Positions 16,295-26,167 of a DNA stretch of 64,000 nt are shown here, piece by piece (within the stretch, counting starts at the first letter, position 1; each line of letters opens with the position of its first letter). Under the pieces are notes generated by a model. That model was given only the letters and a program-made list of their open reading frames with translations, had not been told where the DNA came from and did no database searches. The DNA comes from Streptomyces omiyaensis (GTDB lineage Bacteria; Actinomycetota; Actinomycetes; Streptomycetales; Streptomycetaceae): the NCBI RefSeq assembly GCF_014650895.1, contig NZ_BMVV01000010.1:62001-126000 (forward strand), given 5' to 3'. A program made the position numbers and the translations under genes.

Positions 16295-18268
16295 TCACGG
16301 GGTGGGTTCGAAGGTGACCGGCAGGCGGGGGGAGGCGCTGCCGGTGGGGGCCACGTGGAGGGTCTTGAGGGCGAACTCCATGACCTTCTTGTAGATGGGT
16401 CCGCAGATCTGGCCGCCGAAGTAGCTGCCCTTGGTGGGGTTCTGGATGGCGCAGTAGACGGTGACGCGGGGCTGGTCGGCGGGGGCGAAGCCGGCGAAGG
16501 AGGCCGTGTAGCCCTTGTAGCGGCCGAGCTCGGGGTCGACGCGGTTGGCGGTGCCGGTCTTGCCGGCGACGCGGTAGCCGGGGATGGCGGCCTTGGTGCC
16601 GGTGCCCTCCCGGTCGTCGACGACCGACTCGAGCATCTGCGCGAGCGTCGTGGCGGTCTTCTCGCTGACGACCCGGTTCTCCCCGGGCTTCGGGGCGGGG
16701 GTGAAGCGCCCGTCGGGGCCCTTGGTGCCGCGGACCAGGGTGGGCTCGACCCGTACGCCTCCGTTGGCGATGGTGGAGTAGACCGAGGCGGCCTGGAGGG
16801 CGTTGACGGAGAGGCCCTGGCCGAAGGGGATCGTGTACTGCTGCGAGGTGGACCAGTCCTCGGGCTTGGCGAGGATGCCGGCGGTCTCGCCGGGGAAGCC
16901 GAGGCCGGTGGGGCTGCCGATGCCGAAGCGGCGGAGGTAGCCGTCGAGGACGCGGTTGGACTCGGCCTGGTCCTTGCCGAGCTGGCCGGTGGCGAGGATG
17001 GTGCCGATGTTGCTGGACTTGGCGAGGACGCCGTTGAGCGTCAGGTACCAGGTCGGGTGGTCGATGTCGTCCTTGAAGAGCCGGTCGCCGCGGTGGAGCC
17101 GGTTGGGGACGGTGACGTGGGTGTCGGGGGCGGCCTTGCCCTCCTCCAGGACGGCGGCCATGGACATGACCTTGCTGGTGGAGCCGGGCTCGTAGGCGTC
17201 CTGGAGGGCCGCGTTGCCCATGGCGGCGGCGTTGGCGGCGGAGAGGTCGTTGGGGTCGAAGCCGGGGGCGTTGGCCATCGCCAGGATCTCGCCGGTGCGG
17301 GTGTCCTGGACGATGACGTAGCCGCGGTCCGCCCTGGACTTCTGCACCTGGTCGGCGATGGCCCGCTGGGCGGCCCACTGGATGTCCCGGTCGATGGTGA
17401 GCTCGATGTCGGAGCCGGGGACGGCGGGGGTGCCCTGGGAGCCGGCGGTGGGGACCTGCCGGCCGCCGGAGGCGGTGAAGCGGATCTTGCCGTCCTGGCC
17501 GGCGAGTTCGGGGTCGAGCATGGACTCGACGCCGCCGGCGCCTCGGCCCTCGGCGTTGACGTAGCCCAGTATCCCGGCGCCGAGGTCCCCGTTGGGATAG
17601 ACCCGCTTGGTGCTGGGCTCGCTGAGGACGCCGCCGAGCAGGTTGACCCCGGTGCCGCCGGGCTCCTGCGCCTTCTGGGCGTAGACCTTCCTGAGGTCCT
17701 TGATCTGGTTCCAGACCTGCGGGGTCTGCTTGCGGGCCAGCAGCGTGTAGCGGGACTTGGGGGTGCGGAGCTTCTTGGCGAGGTCGGCCGGTTCCTTGCC
17801 CAGGATCGGGGCGAGGAGCGCGGCGGCCTGCTCGGGCGCGTCGCGGAGCTTGGACTCCTCGGCGGTGAAGAGCTTCGGGTCGGCGGTGATGTCGTAGGCG
17901 TCGACGCTGGTCGCGAGGGCGATGCCGTTGCGGTCGGTGATCTCGCCGCGCTCCGCGGAGAGCGTGTACTCCTGGTAGCGGTACTTGTCGGCCTTGGCCG
18001 CGTACGCGCTGGCGTCGACGGCCTGCACCTGGAGCAGCCGGACCACGAAGACCAGCATGACGAGGGTGAGGCCGACGGAGATCAGGCGGAGCCGGGGCCG
18101 GGGGCTGCCGAGCTTGATGGTCCGCGGCTTCCGGGCGGGCGGGCGGGGCGCGGGGCGGCGGGCGGCCGGGCGCGGGGCGGGGCGGGGGGTCCGGCCGCCG
18201 GAGCCGGCGGCGGGCCGGGGGCGGGCGGGGCCGGGGACCCGGCGGCGCGGGGGCTCCTGGGAGGGCAC
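16295..18268 (-). CDS. ftsI: Septal class B penicillin-binding protein FtsI (PBP3)
   Basis: Transpeptidase partner of FtsW. The 657-aa protein has a Pro/Arg-rich cytoplasmic tail (1-60), one membrane helix (about 61-80) and the PBP dimerisation domain (ERGEITDRNGIALAT, residues 106-120). The transpeptidase domain carries the nucleophile motif S363-T-S-K366 (EPGSTSKVMS), the SSN motif (LAKSSNIGTI) and KTGTAN. No PASTA repeats are present. It is 18 nt from murE and 7 nt from ftsL, clearly in one operon. Confidence 0.96.
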   Translation of the reverse strand: MPSQEPPRRRVPGPARPRPAAGSGGRTPRPAPRPAARRPAPRPPARKPRTIKLGSPRPRLRLISVGLTLVMLVFVVRLLQVQAVDASAYAAKADKYRYQEYTLSAERGEITDRNGIALATSVDAYDITADPKLFTAEESKLRDAPEQAAALLAPILGKEPADLAKKLRTPKSRYTLLARKQTPQVWNQIKDLRKVYAQKAQEPGGTGVNLLGGVLSEPSTKRVYPNGDLGAGILGYVNAEGRGAGGVESMLDPELAGQDGKIRFTASGGRQVPTAGSQGTPAVPGSDIELTIDRDIQWAAQRAIADQVQKSRADRGYVIVQDTRTGEILAMANAPGFDPNDLSAANAAAMGNAALQDAYEPGSTSKVMSMAAVLEEGKAAPDTHVTVPNRLHRGDRLFKDDIDHPTWYLTLNGVLAKSSNIGTILATGQLGKDQAESNRVLDGYLRRFGIGSPTGLGFPGETAGILAKPEDWSTSQQYTIPFGQGLSVNALQAASVYSTIANGGVRVEPTLVRGTKGPDGRFTPAPKPGENRVVSEKTATTLAQMLESVVDDREGTGTKAAIPGYRVAGKTGTANRVDPELGRYKGYTASFAGFAPADQPRVTVYCAIQNPTKGSYFGGQICGPIYKKVMEFALKTLHVAPTGSASPRLPVTFEPTP

Positions 18269-18275
18269 TGCTCGG

Positions 18276-18794
18276 TCACCTGCCGGAGGTCGTCGGGGCG
18301 GTCGGGGCGGTTCCGGTGACGGCGGGCTTCGGGGAGGCGCTCGCGCCGGGGGCGGCGGCCTCCCGGGCGCGCGCGGGGTCGCCCGTACGGCCCGGGGCGC
18401 GGGACGGGGTGCGCGAGGGCTTGGGCGAGGTGGCGACGGTGGGCTCGCCGAGGACCTTGCCGTCGGGGCCGAGGAAGGCGGGGCTGCCGCCGGGGACCAT
18501 GCCGAGCTCGCGGGCGCGGCGCTCCAGGGCGTCGGGGGCCGCGTAGGCGTCGACGTCCCGCTGGAGGGCCTGCTCCTCGTCGGTGAGCTCGGTGGTGCGG
18601 TCCTTGAGCTCGCGCAGCCGGAAGGAGCCCTGGTTGAGGGCGGAATTCAGCAGCAGCAGGGTGATGAGGCCGCCGCCGAGGAGGAGGACGACCAGGAGGA
18701 CGAAGGGGGTGCGGGCGGCCGAGCTGGGTCCGGACGGCATCAGCCGTCCGAGCCGCGCGGCCCGGCCCTTGAGCGGCCCCCTCGCCGCGCTCAC
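18276..18794 (-). CDS. ftsL: FtsL-like septum formation initiator family protein
   Basis: Small bitopic divisome protein. In the 172-aa product a basic N-terminus is followed by one membrane helix (about 30-52, FVLLVVLLLGGGLITLLLLN). A leucine-zipper-like coiled coil follows (FRLRELKDRTTELTDEEQAL), then ERRARELGMVPGG, which is the shape of FtsL/DivIC proteins. The extracytoplasmic tail from about residue 110 is Ala/Pro/Ser/Thr-rich and of low complexity. Position between rsmH (4-nt overlap) and ftsI supports FtsL. Sequence identity in this family is always low. Confidence 0.88.
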   Translation of the reverse strand: MSAARGPLKGRAARLGRLMPSGPSSAARTPFVLLVVLLLGGGLITLLLLNSALNQGSFRLRELKDRTTELTDEEQALQRDVDAYAAPDALERRARELGMVPGGSPAFLGPDGKVLGEPTVATSPKPSRTPSRAPGRTGDPARAREAAAPGASASPKPAVTGTAPTAPTTSGR

Positions 18795-19747
18795 AGCACG
18801 TCCTCCCGGATGCGCTCGACGCCCCGGAGCCGGGCGGGGGCGGCCCGGCGGTTCTCGGCGACCTCCTCCTCGGTGGGGAGTTCGGCGCCGCGCGTGAGCA
18901 GCTTGAGCCGGGGCTGGTACTTCTCGGGCACCACGGGGAGGCCGGGCGGGGCGGTGGTGGCCGCGCCGGCCGCGAAGACCTGCTTCACCAGCCGGTCCTC
19001 CAGCGAGTGGTACGAGAGGACGGCGACGCGGCCGCCGACGGCGAGGGCCTTCACCGCGGCCGGGATCGCCCGCTCCAGGACGCTCAGTTCGCCGTTGACC
19101 TCGATGCGCAGGGCCTGGAAGGTGCGCTTGGCGGGGTTGCCGCCGGTGCGCTTGGCGGCCTGCGGGAGGGCGTCGCGGATGAGTTCGACGAGGCGGGCGC
19201 TGTTGGTGAACGGCTCCTTGTCGCGCTCGCGCACGATGGCGGAGACGATCCGCTTGGCCTGCTTCTCCTCGCCGTAGGCGCGCAGGATGCGGACGAGTTC
19301 ACCGGGCGGGTAGGTGTTGAGGACCTCGGCGGCGCTCATGCCGGTCGTCTGGTCCATGCGCATGTCGAGCGGGGCGTCCTGGGCGTAGGCGAAGCCCCGG
19401 TCGGCCTCGTCCAGCTGCATGGAGGAGACGCCGAGGTCGAAGAGGACGCCGTCGGCCTTGTCGATGCCGAGCCGGTCGAGGACCTCGGGCAGCTCGTCGT
19501 AGACCGCGTGGACGAGGGTGGCGCGGTCCCCGTAGGGGGCGAGCCGCTCGCCGGAGAGGCGCAGGGCCTCCTTGTCGCGGTCGAGGGCGACGAGCCGGGC
19601 CTCGGGGAAGGCGCGGAGCAGGGCCTCGCTGTGCCCGCCGAGGCCCAGGGTGCAGTCGACGACGACCGCACCGGGGTCCTGGAGGGCAGGGGCCAACATG
19701 TCCAGGCATCGCTGGAGCATCACCGGGACGTGTCGGTCGTTGCTCAA
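18791..19747 (-). CDS. rsmH: 16S rRNA (cytosine-1402 N4)-methyltransferase RsmH (MraW)
   Basis: SAM-dependent methyltransferase of the 30S decoding centre. The 318-aa product starts MSNDRHVPVMLQRCLDML and has the SAM-binding DCTLGLGGHSEALL motif, LFDLGVSSMQLDEADRGFAY and the NPAKRTFQALRIEVNGEL signature. YHSLEDRLVKQVF follows. It is the first gene of the leftward dcw block; the usual upstream neighbour mraZ is not found, and 503 bp without a gene precede it. It overlaps ftsL by 4 nt. Confidence 0.97.
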   Translation of the reverse strand: MSNDRHVPVMLQRCLDMLAPALQDPGAVVVDCTLGLGGHSEALLRAFPEARLVALDRDKEALRLSGERLAPYGDRATLVHAVYDELPEVLDRLGIDKADGVLFDLGVSSMQLDEADRGFAYAQDAPLDMRMDQTTGMSAAEVLNTYPPGELVRILRAYGEEKQAKRIVSAIVRERDKEPFTNSARLVELIRDALPQAAKRTGGNPAKRTFQALRIEVNGELSVLERAIPAAVKALAVGGRVAVLSYHSLEDRLVKQVFAAGAATTAPPGLPVVPEKYQPRLKLLTRGAELPTEEEVAENRRAAPARLRGVERIREDVL

Positions 19748-20250
19748 CGCACCCTCTCAGAACGGACACGGCGAGCGGATGGGGGCGAGCCGTGGGTGCC
19801 GCCGCGCACACGGGGGAGAAACCGCTTCAAATCGCTCGATTGTCTCCGGGAACTCCGCGTCACTCTAGTCCACGGACGGGGCCGGTCAATCAACCGGCTG
19901 GCGCGCCGCGCGGCGCCGGAGGCGGGGGCCGGCGTTCCGGGCCGTTCGCCCGATCGGCGGCATCCGGCGGGCGCGGCGGGCCGGCTCGCACGGCGGGGTC
20001 GCCGACGCTCCCCGCCCCCTCCCGCCGCAGGTGTCCGGTGCGGGATCGATCCTGTGGAGAACGGTTTCCGCGGCGGCCTGAGCACAGGTTCCATCAGCGC
20101 GTAAGAAGACAAACTCTGGCATTTCACCCGCAGTTGTCCACAGCCGAGTGACACGACCCGCCCGTCCCCACAAGAATGCTCAGGTGACACCCCTCGTACA
20201 TCCCACCGGGGGCAGGTGTCCGTGTTCCTGCAAGGCCGAGGAGGGCCGGG
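19748..20250. other. Gene-free divergent region between the dcw cluster and the MoxR operon
   Basis: 503 bp with no reading frame that looks coding. The short frames here have skewed, low-complexity products and no family resemblance. The region must contain the leftward promoter(s) for rsmH and the rightward promoter for the MoxR operon. The part at 19810-19880 and 20080-20180 is noticeably less GC-rich than its surroundings, as expected of promoter DNA. No mraZ gene and no MraZ-type repeats (GTGGG direct repeats) were recognised. Confidence 0.6.
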
Positions 20251-21266
<1,016 letters not shown>

Positions 21267-21267
<1 letters not shown>

Positions 21268-22646
21268 TGGCGACCCCCGCCGCACCCGAGGGGCAGCGGG
21301 CCGACGACCGCGCCGGCCCCCGGGCCGAGGACGGCCGGGGCGGCCTGCGGGCCGCCCTCGGCGGTCTCACCACCCGCGGCCGGTCCTTCCTGGCCGCCGG
21401 TGCGGCCGCCGCCGTCTGCGCCTACGTGCTCGGCCAGGCCGACCTGCTCCGGGTCGGCCTGCTGCTCGCCAGCCTGCCGCTGATCTGCGCCGTCGTCCTG
21501 CACCGCACCCGCTACCGGGTCGCCACCTCCCGCCTGCTCGCCCCGCAGCGGGTCGAGGCGGGCACCGAGGCCCGCGTCCAGCTCCGGATGGAGAACGTCT
21601 CCAAGCTCCCCACCGGCCTGCTGATGCTCCAGGACCACGTGCCGTACATGCTCGGTCCCCGCCCCCGCTTCGTCCTCGACCGGGTCGAGGCCGGCGGCCG
21701 GCGCGAGGTCTCCTACCGGGTCCGCTCCGACCTGCGCGGCCGCTTCCCGCTCGGCCCGCTCCAGCTCCGGCTGAGCGACCCCTTCGGGATGTGCGAGCTC
21801 ACCCGCTCCTTCAGCGCGTACGACACCCTGACCGTCGTCCCGCGCACCACGGCGCTGCCGCCGGTCCGGCTGGGCGGCGAGGCGTCGGGGTACGGCGAAG
21901 GGCGGCAGCGCACGCTCGCCCTCGCCGGCGACGACGACGTCATCCCGCGCGTCTACCGGCACGGCGACGACCTGCGGCGGGTCCACTGGCGCTCCACCGC
22001 CCGGTACGGCGAGCTGATGGTCCGCCGCGAGGAGCAGCCCCAGCGCTCCCACTGCACGGTCCTCCTCGACACCCGCCGGACCGGCTACCAGGGCTCGGGC
22101 CCCGACTCCGCCTTCGAGTGGGCCGTCTCCGGCGCCGCCTCCGTCCTCACCCACATGCTGGAGCGCGGCTACGCGGTCCGGCTCCTCACCGACACCGGCA
22201 CCTCGGTCCCCGGCGAGGGCTCCGACGGCTACGCCGGCGCCTCGACCGGCGACTCCACGGAGACGGCCGGGCTGATGATGGACACCCTCGCGATCGTGGA
22301 CCACTCCGAGGGCGCCGGGCTCTCCCGCGCCTCGGACGTGCTGCGCGCCGGCGCCGACGGACTGCTCGTCGCCTTCCTCGGCGACCTCGACGAGGAGCAG
22401 GCCGCCCTGGCCGGCCGGATGCGCGGCCGGGCCGGCGCGGCCGTCGCCTTCGTCCTCGACTCCGGCACCTGGCTCACCGGCGGCGCCGTGACCGGGGCCG
22501 TCGAGTCCCGGGTCCGGGAGCTGCGGGAGGCCGGCTGGACCGTCGTCTCCGTGCCGCCCGGGGCCCGCATGGCCGACCTCTGGCAGCAGGCAGCCGGGGC
22601 GCTGCGGGAGACCGCCGCCGCAGACAGCTACGGAGGATGGGCATGA
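21267..22646 (+). CDS. DUF58 domain membrane protein
   Basis: The 459-aa product (ATG 21267, overlapping the MoxR TGA; a GTG lies one codon earlier) has two N-terminal hydrophobic segments (about residues 34-72). An extracytoplasmic-type beta-rich part with RVEAGTEARVQLRMENVSK follows, then the DUF58 signature GEASGYGEGRQRTLALAGDDDVIPRVYRHGDDLRRVHWRSTAR region (positions 21876-22004), which marks the vWA-like fold, and VRREEQPQ. DUF58 proteins are the usual partners of MoxR ATPases. ATGA overlap with the next gene implies translational coupling. Its role is unproven. Confidence 0.92.
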
Positions 22647-25009
22647 GCGGGCGCACCCGCCTGACGCTGGCCGCCTGGGCGGCCTCCCTGATGGCCGCCG
22701 GGGCGCTGCTGCCCCTGGTGAAGCCGGCCACCTGGATCCTCACCGCCGCCTTCCTGCTCGCCCTGCAGAGCGCCACCGGCATGCTGTGCCGTCGGGTGCC
22801 GCTGGCCCGGCCGCTGACGATCGGCGCCCAGCTGGTGGTCGGCGTGGTCGCGCTGACCGCGGTCTTCGCCCGGGAGCAGGCCCTGCTCGGCTTCCTGCCC
22901 GGGCCGTCGGCGATCCAGCGGGTGGCCGAGCTGTTCCGCCTCGGCGCCGAGGACGTCGGCACCTACGCGATCCCCGCCCCGGACACCGAGGGCATCCGGC
23001 TGATGCTGGTCGCCGGCGTGCTGGCGATCGGGCTGCTCGTGGACGTCCTGGCGGTCACCTTCCGCCGCGCCGCCCCGGCCGGTCTGCCGCTGCTCGCGCT
23101 GTACTCGGTCGCCGCCGGGCTCTCCGGGGGCGGCGCCGGCCGGCTCTGGTTCCTGCTCGCCGCCACCGGCTATCTCCTGCTGCTCCTCGCCGAGGGCCGC
23201 GACCGGCTCTCCGCGTGGGGCCGGATCTTCGGCGGCGCCCAGCGTTCCGGCCGGTCCGGGGCGCCCGTGGGCACCGGCAGGACGGCCTTCGCGCCGGTCC
23301 GCACCGGCCGCAGGATCGGCGCCGTCGCCATGGGCACCGCCCTGGTCGTGCCCATGGTCCTGCCCGGCTTCTCCGGCGGCCTCCTGGGCGACAGCGGCGG
23401 CGTGGGTCCCGGCGAGAGCGGCGGTTCCGGCGGCACCATCGCGGCCGTCAACCCGCTGGTCTCCCTCCAGGACAACCTGCGGCAGCCGGAGGACTTCGAG
23501 GTCCTGCGCTACCGGACCAACGCCCCGGACAACAGCGGGCTGTACCTGCGGCTGGTCGCCCTCGACCAGTTCGACGGCACCTCGTGGAAGTCCTCGGTCC
23601 GCCCGATCGACGCGGTGCCGAAGGTGCTGCCGTGGCCCGACGGCCTCGCGCAGTCCGTCCGCACCTCCGAGGTGACCAGCAACTTCGTGGCCTCGGAGGG
23701 GTACGACCAGAAGTGGCTGCCGATGCCGTTCCCGGCCTCCCGGGTGGACATCGAGGGCCGCTGGCGGTTCGAACCGGCCGGCCGGATGCTCGTCGGCGAC
23801 GACAAGCAGACGACCAAGGGCGTCCGCTACCAGGTGACCAGCCTCGACGTGCAGCCCACCTCCGACCAGCTCGCCCAGGCGGGCCCGGCTCCGGAGCGAC
23901 TGCGCGAGGAGTACACCAAGGTGCCCGTGGGTCTCCCCGCCGACGTGAAGGCGACGGCCCTGGAGGTCACCAAGGACGCGCGGAACGACTACGAGCGCGC
24001 CGTCCGGCTCCAGGACTGGTTCGCCGACGACGGCGGCTTCCGCTACGACGTCGACGTCACCTCCGGGACGGGCACGGAGGCGATCTCCCGCTTCCTGAAG
24101 GACAAGGAGGGGTTCTGCATCCACTTCTCCTTCTCGATGGCGGCGATGGCCCGCACGCTGGGCATCCCGGCGCGGGTCGCGGTCGGCTTCATGCCCGGCA
24201 CCACCCAGTCCGACGGCTCGGTCTCGGTCGGCATCCGGGACGCCCACGCCTGGCCCGAGCTGTACTTCGAGGGCGCCGGCTGGACCCGTTTCGAGCCGAC
24301 GCCGTCCCGGGGCTCCACGCCGTCCTACACCCGGCAGGCCCTCCCCTCCACGGGACCGACCGGCCCCGCCCAGCCCTCGCGGTCGGCCTCGGCCCAGCCC
24401 TCGGCGGCGCCGAGCGCCTCGGAGAGCTGCCCGCCGGAGATGCGCCGGCTCGGCGAGTGCGGACAGGACCCGGCCGCGGCCGGGGACGCGTCCTCCGGCG
24501 GCGGTACGGACCTCCTGAAGGTGGCCGGCTGGTCGCTCGCCGCGCTGCTGGTGCTGGCGCTCCCGCTCGTCGCGCCGGCCTGGCGGACCCGGGCACGGGC
24601 CCGCCGGCTCGCTCCGGCGGCCGGCCCCCTCGCGGTGTGGCGGGAGATCGGCGACACGGCCTGGGACTACGGGGTCGAGCCGGACGAGGCGCGGACGCCG
24701 CGGAGAACGGCGGAGCGGATCGTCCGGGCGGGTGAACTGGACGGTGCCGCCGCGGAGGCGGTGCACCGGGTGGCGGGCGCGGTCGAGGAGGCCCTCTACG
24801 CGCCGGCGCCCCGGCCGGTGCCGGGACTGGCGCAGGAGGCCGAACGGGTGCGGGCCGGGTTCCGCGCGGGGGCCTCGCGCGGGGTCCGGCTGCGGGCCCT
24901 CTTCGCGCCGCGCTCGGCGGTACGGCTCCACTGGGCCGCCTCGGCCCGCTGGGCGGCGCTCAAGGGGAGGGCGGCGGACGTCACGGCCCGCCTCCGCCCC
25001 AGCTCCTGA
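22643..25009 (+). CDS. TgpA-type membrane transglutaminase-like protein
   Basis: The 788-aa protein has seven or so N-terminal membrane helices (residues 1-240), an extracytoplasmic region, and a transglutaminase-like domain. In that domain the catalytic cysteine is C492 (EGFCIHFSFSM), the histidine H535 (RDAHAWPEL), and the third position is in WTRFEPTP (E551). A Pro/Ser-rich linker, one membrane helix (VAGWSLAALLVLALPLVAPA) and a C-terminal DUF4129-like helical tail follow. The start at 22643 overlaps the DUF58 stop (ATGA) and has GGAGG 6 nt upstream; the in-frame ATG at 22637 is too close to that site. TgpA of Pseudomonas is essential and thought to act on periplasmic or cell-wall proteins. 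A cell-surface role here is inferred from family and from its place beside dcw. Confidence 0.93.
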   Translation: MSGRTRLTLAAWAASLMAAGALLPLVKPATWILTAAFLLALQSATGMLCRRVPLARPLTIGAQLVVGVVALTAVFAREQALLGFLPGPSAIQRVAELFRLGAEDVGTYAIPAPDTEGIRLMLVAGVLAIGLLVDVLAVTFRRAAPAGLPLLALYSVAAGLSGGGAGRLWFLLAATGYLLLLLAEGRDRLSAWGRIFGGAQRSGRSGAPVGTGRTAFAPVRTGRRIGAVAMGTALVVPMVLPGFSGGLLGDSGGVGPGESGGSGGTIAAVNPLVSLQDNLRQPEDFEVLRYRTNAPDNSGLYLRLVALDQFDGTSWKSSVRPIDAVPKVLPWPDGLAQSVRTSEVTSNFVASEGYDQKWLPMPFPASRVDIEGRWRFEPAGRMLVGDDKQTTKGVRYQVTSLDVQPTSDQLAQAGPAPERLREEYTKVPVGLPADVKATALEVTKDARNDYERAVRLQDWFADDGGFRYDVDVTSGTGTEAISRFLKDKEGFCIHFSFSMAAMARTLGIPARVAVGFMPGTTQSDGSVSVGIRDAHAWPELYFEGAGWTRFEPTPSRGSTPSYTRQALPSTGPTGPAQPSRSASAQPSAAPSASESCPPEMRRLGECGQDPAAAGDASSGGGTDLLKVAGWSLAALLVLALPLVAPAWRTRARARRLAPAAGPLAVWREIGDTAWDYGVEPDEARTPRRTAERIVRAGELDGAAAEAVHRVAGAVEEALYAPAPRPVPGLAQEAERVRAGFRAGASRGVRLRALFAPRSAVRLHWAASARWAALKGRAADVTARLRPSS

Positions 25010-25016
25010 CCGCCCC

Positions 25017-25052
25017 GCGTGGGCACCGCTCCTCCGGACCCGGTGCCCACGC
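25017..25052 (+). terminator. Terminator of the MoxR-DUF58-TgpA operon
   Basis: Perfect 12-bp arms (25017-25028 and 25041-25052, GCGTGGGCACCG and its complement) with a 12-nt loop begin 8 nt after the stop codon. Confidence 0.8.
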
Positions 25053-25482
25053 CCCCCACGCGTGCGCCGCGCCCGCAGGACCGGCGCCCTGTGCAGGGCC
25101 CGCGTCCCGCAGGAACGGCGCCTTCTGCTGCGCCTCCATGGGGCAGGCGTCCCGCAGGGCGGGACGGGTGGGCACACGGGACGGTGCCCCCTGCCGGGCC
25201 CGGGCTCCCGCGCCTGGACCCGCGCCTTCTGTACGACGCCGTGCCGGTGGGGGTCCAGGCACACGGAGCGGAGGCACCCGCGAGGGTGCCGTTCCGTGGT
25301 GCCCACCCGCAACGGAACGAGGGGGCGCGGGGCCGGGTGCGGATGGGCGTGGCGGCACCGCGGCGCGCGGGTGCGGGCGCCGAGGGAAGGCGGCGGGGCG
25401 GGATGTGACGGCGCCCCGCCTGGGCTCGGGGCCGGCGGGGCGCGGTGTCCACGGGGGTGCGGGGTCTCCGCTCAGGGGGGCG
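25053..25482. other. GC-rich intergenic stretch without a supported gene
   Basis: 430 bp between the terminator and the convergent DUF3040 gene. Both strands are open in several frames only because of high GC; the translated frames are Pro/Arg/Gly-rich and resemble no family. A 17-bp near-direct repeat (CCCGCAGGAnCGGCGCC, 25072-25088 and 25106-25122) and several local inverted repeats are visible. It may be a decayed gene or plain spacer. Confidence 0.5.
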
Positions 25483-25893
25483 TCAGTGGCCGCCGCCCTG
25501 CTGCTCGTCGCGGCGTCGCTGCCACCGCGCCTCGATCCGGTCCATCATGGAGCGTCGCGCCCGGGTCTGACGGCCACCGGCCGCCACCCCGCCCCTGGCC
25601 TGCTGGGGCTGCTCGCCCGGCTTCGGCGCCTTGCGCCAGCCGGTGACCGCCAGGACCGCGCAGCCCAGCATGACGAGGAATCCCACCACGCTGATCCAGA
25701 TCTGCTGTGCGACCATTCCGGCCATGAGGAGCGCGATACCCACCAGGAAGCCGGCGACTGCCTGGTACACCCGGCGACGGGTGTACGTGCGCAGCCCGCT
25801 TCCTTCGAGCGCTGTCGCGAACTTGGGGTCTTCGGCGTACAGCGCTCGCTCCATCTGCTCGAGCATTCGCTGCTCGTGCTCCGAGAGCGGCAC
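25483..25893 (-). CDS. DUF3040 small membrane protein
   Basis: The 136-aa product has the DUF3040 N-terminal signature MPLSEHEQRMLEQMERALYA, then DPKFATAL. Two adjacent membrane helices follow (residues about 43-85: AVAGFLVGIALLMAGMVAQQ and IWISVVGFLVMLGCAVL), then a basic, Gln/Arg-rich tail. It starts at GTG 25893 behind a strong AGGAGG. The family is widespread in actinobacteria, commonly one transcription unit by itself, and its function is unknown. The 274 bp upstream (25894-26167) hold its promoter and nothing else recognised. Confidence 0.9.
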   Translation of the reverse strand: MPLSEHEQRMLEQMERALYAEDPKFATALEGSGLRTYTRRRVYQAVAGFLVGIALLMAGMVAQQIWISVVGFLVMLGCAVLAVTGWRKAPKPGEQPQQARGGVAAGGRQTRARRSMMDRIEARWQRRRDEQQGGGH

Positions 25894-26167
25894 GGAGTCC
25901 TCCTAGTCGTCGGTCGCGGGGGCGACCGGTTTGCGGCCCTTTCAGGATAGGCAGGGAATCGCCCCCGTGAAACCCGCCCTCAAAGCCGATCAGCCAATCC
26001 GGGCCGCCACGCGGTTCGGTTGGTGAGGCGTTGATTCCCCAGCCGCCCGCCCGTCATGCCGGATGGTTTCCCTCGATCATACGGCGCGAAGCCGCATATG
26101 GGGCGGCCTGCGGCACAGCCGTACCCGCACCGCCGAACGGGTGGCGCGGTCCCGGAGTTCCCCCGGC

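Noticed and set aside
14480..18319. 1279-codon plus-strand frame across murE and ftsI
   Set aside because: It is antisense to two genes with complete catalytic motifs; its Gly/Asp/Val/Ala-rich product has no recognisable domain. It arises from the GC-biased third codon position.
19886..20173. Possible small genes in the rsmH-MoxR intergenic region
   Set aside because: Short frames on both strands lack ribosome sites, and the products are low-complexity Arg/Pro/Gly-rich without family resemblance.
25138..25950. Plus-strand frame in the gap after tgpA extending over DUF3040
   Set aside because: Most of it is antisense to the DUF3040 gene, which has a strong ribosome site and family motif; the remainder is Pro/Arg-rich noise.
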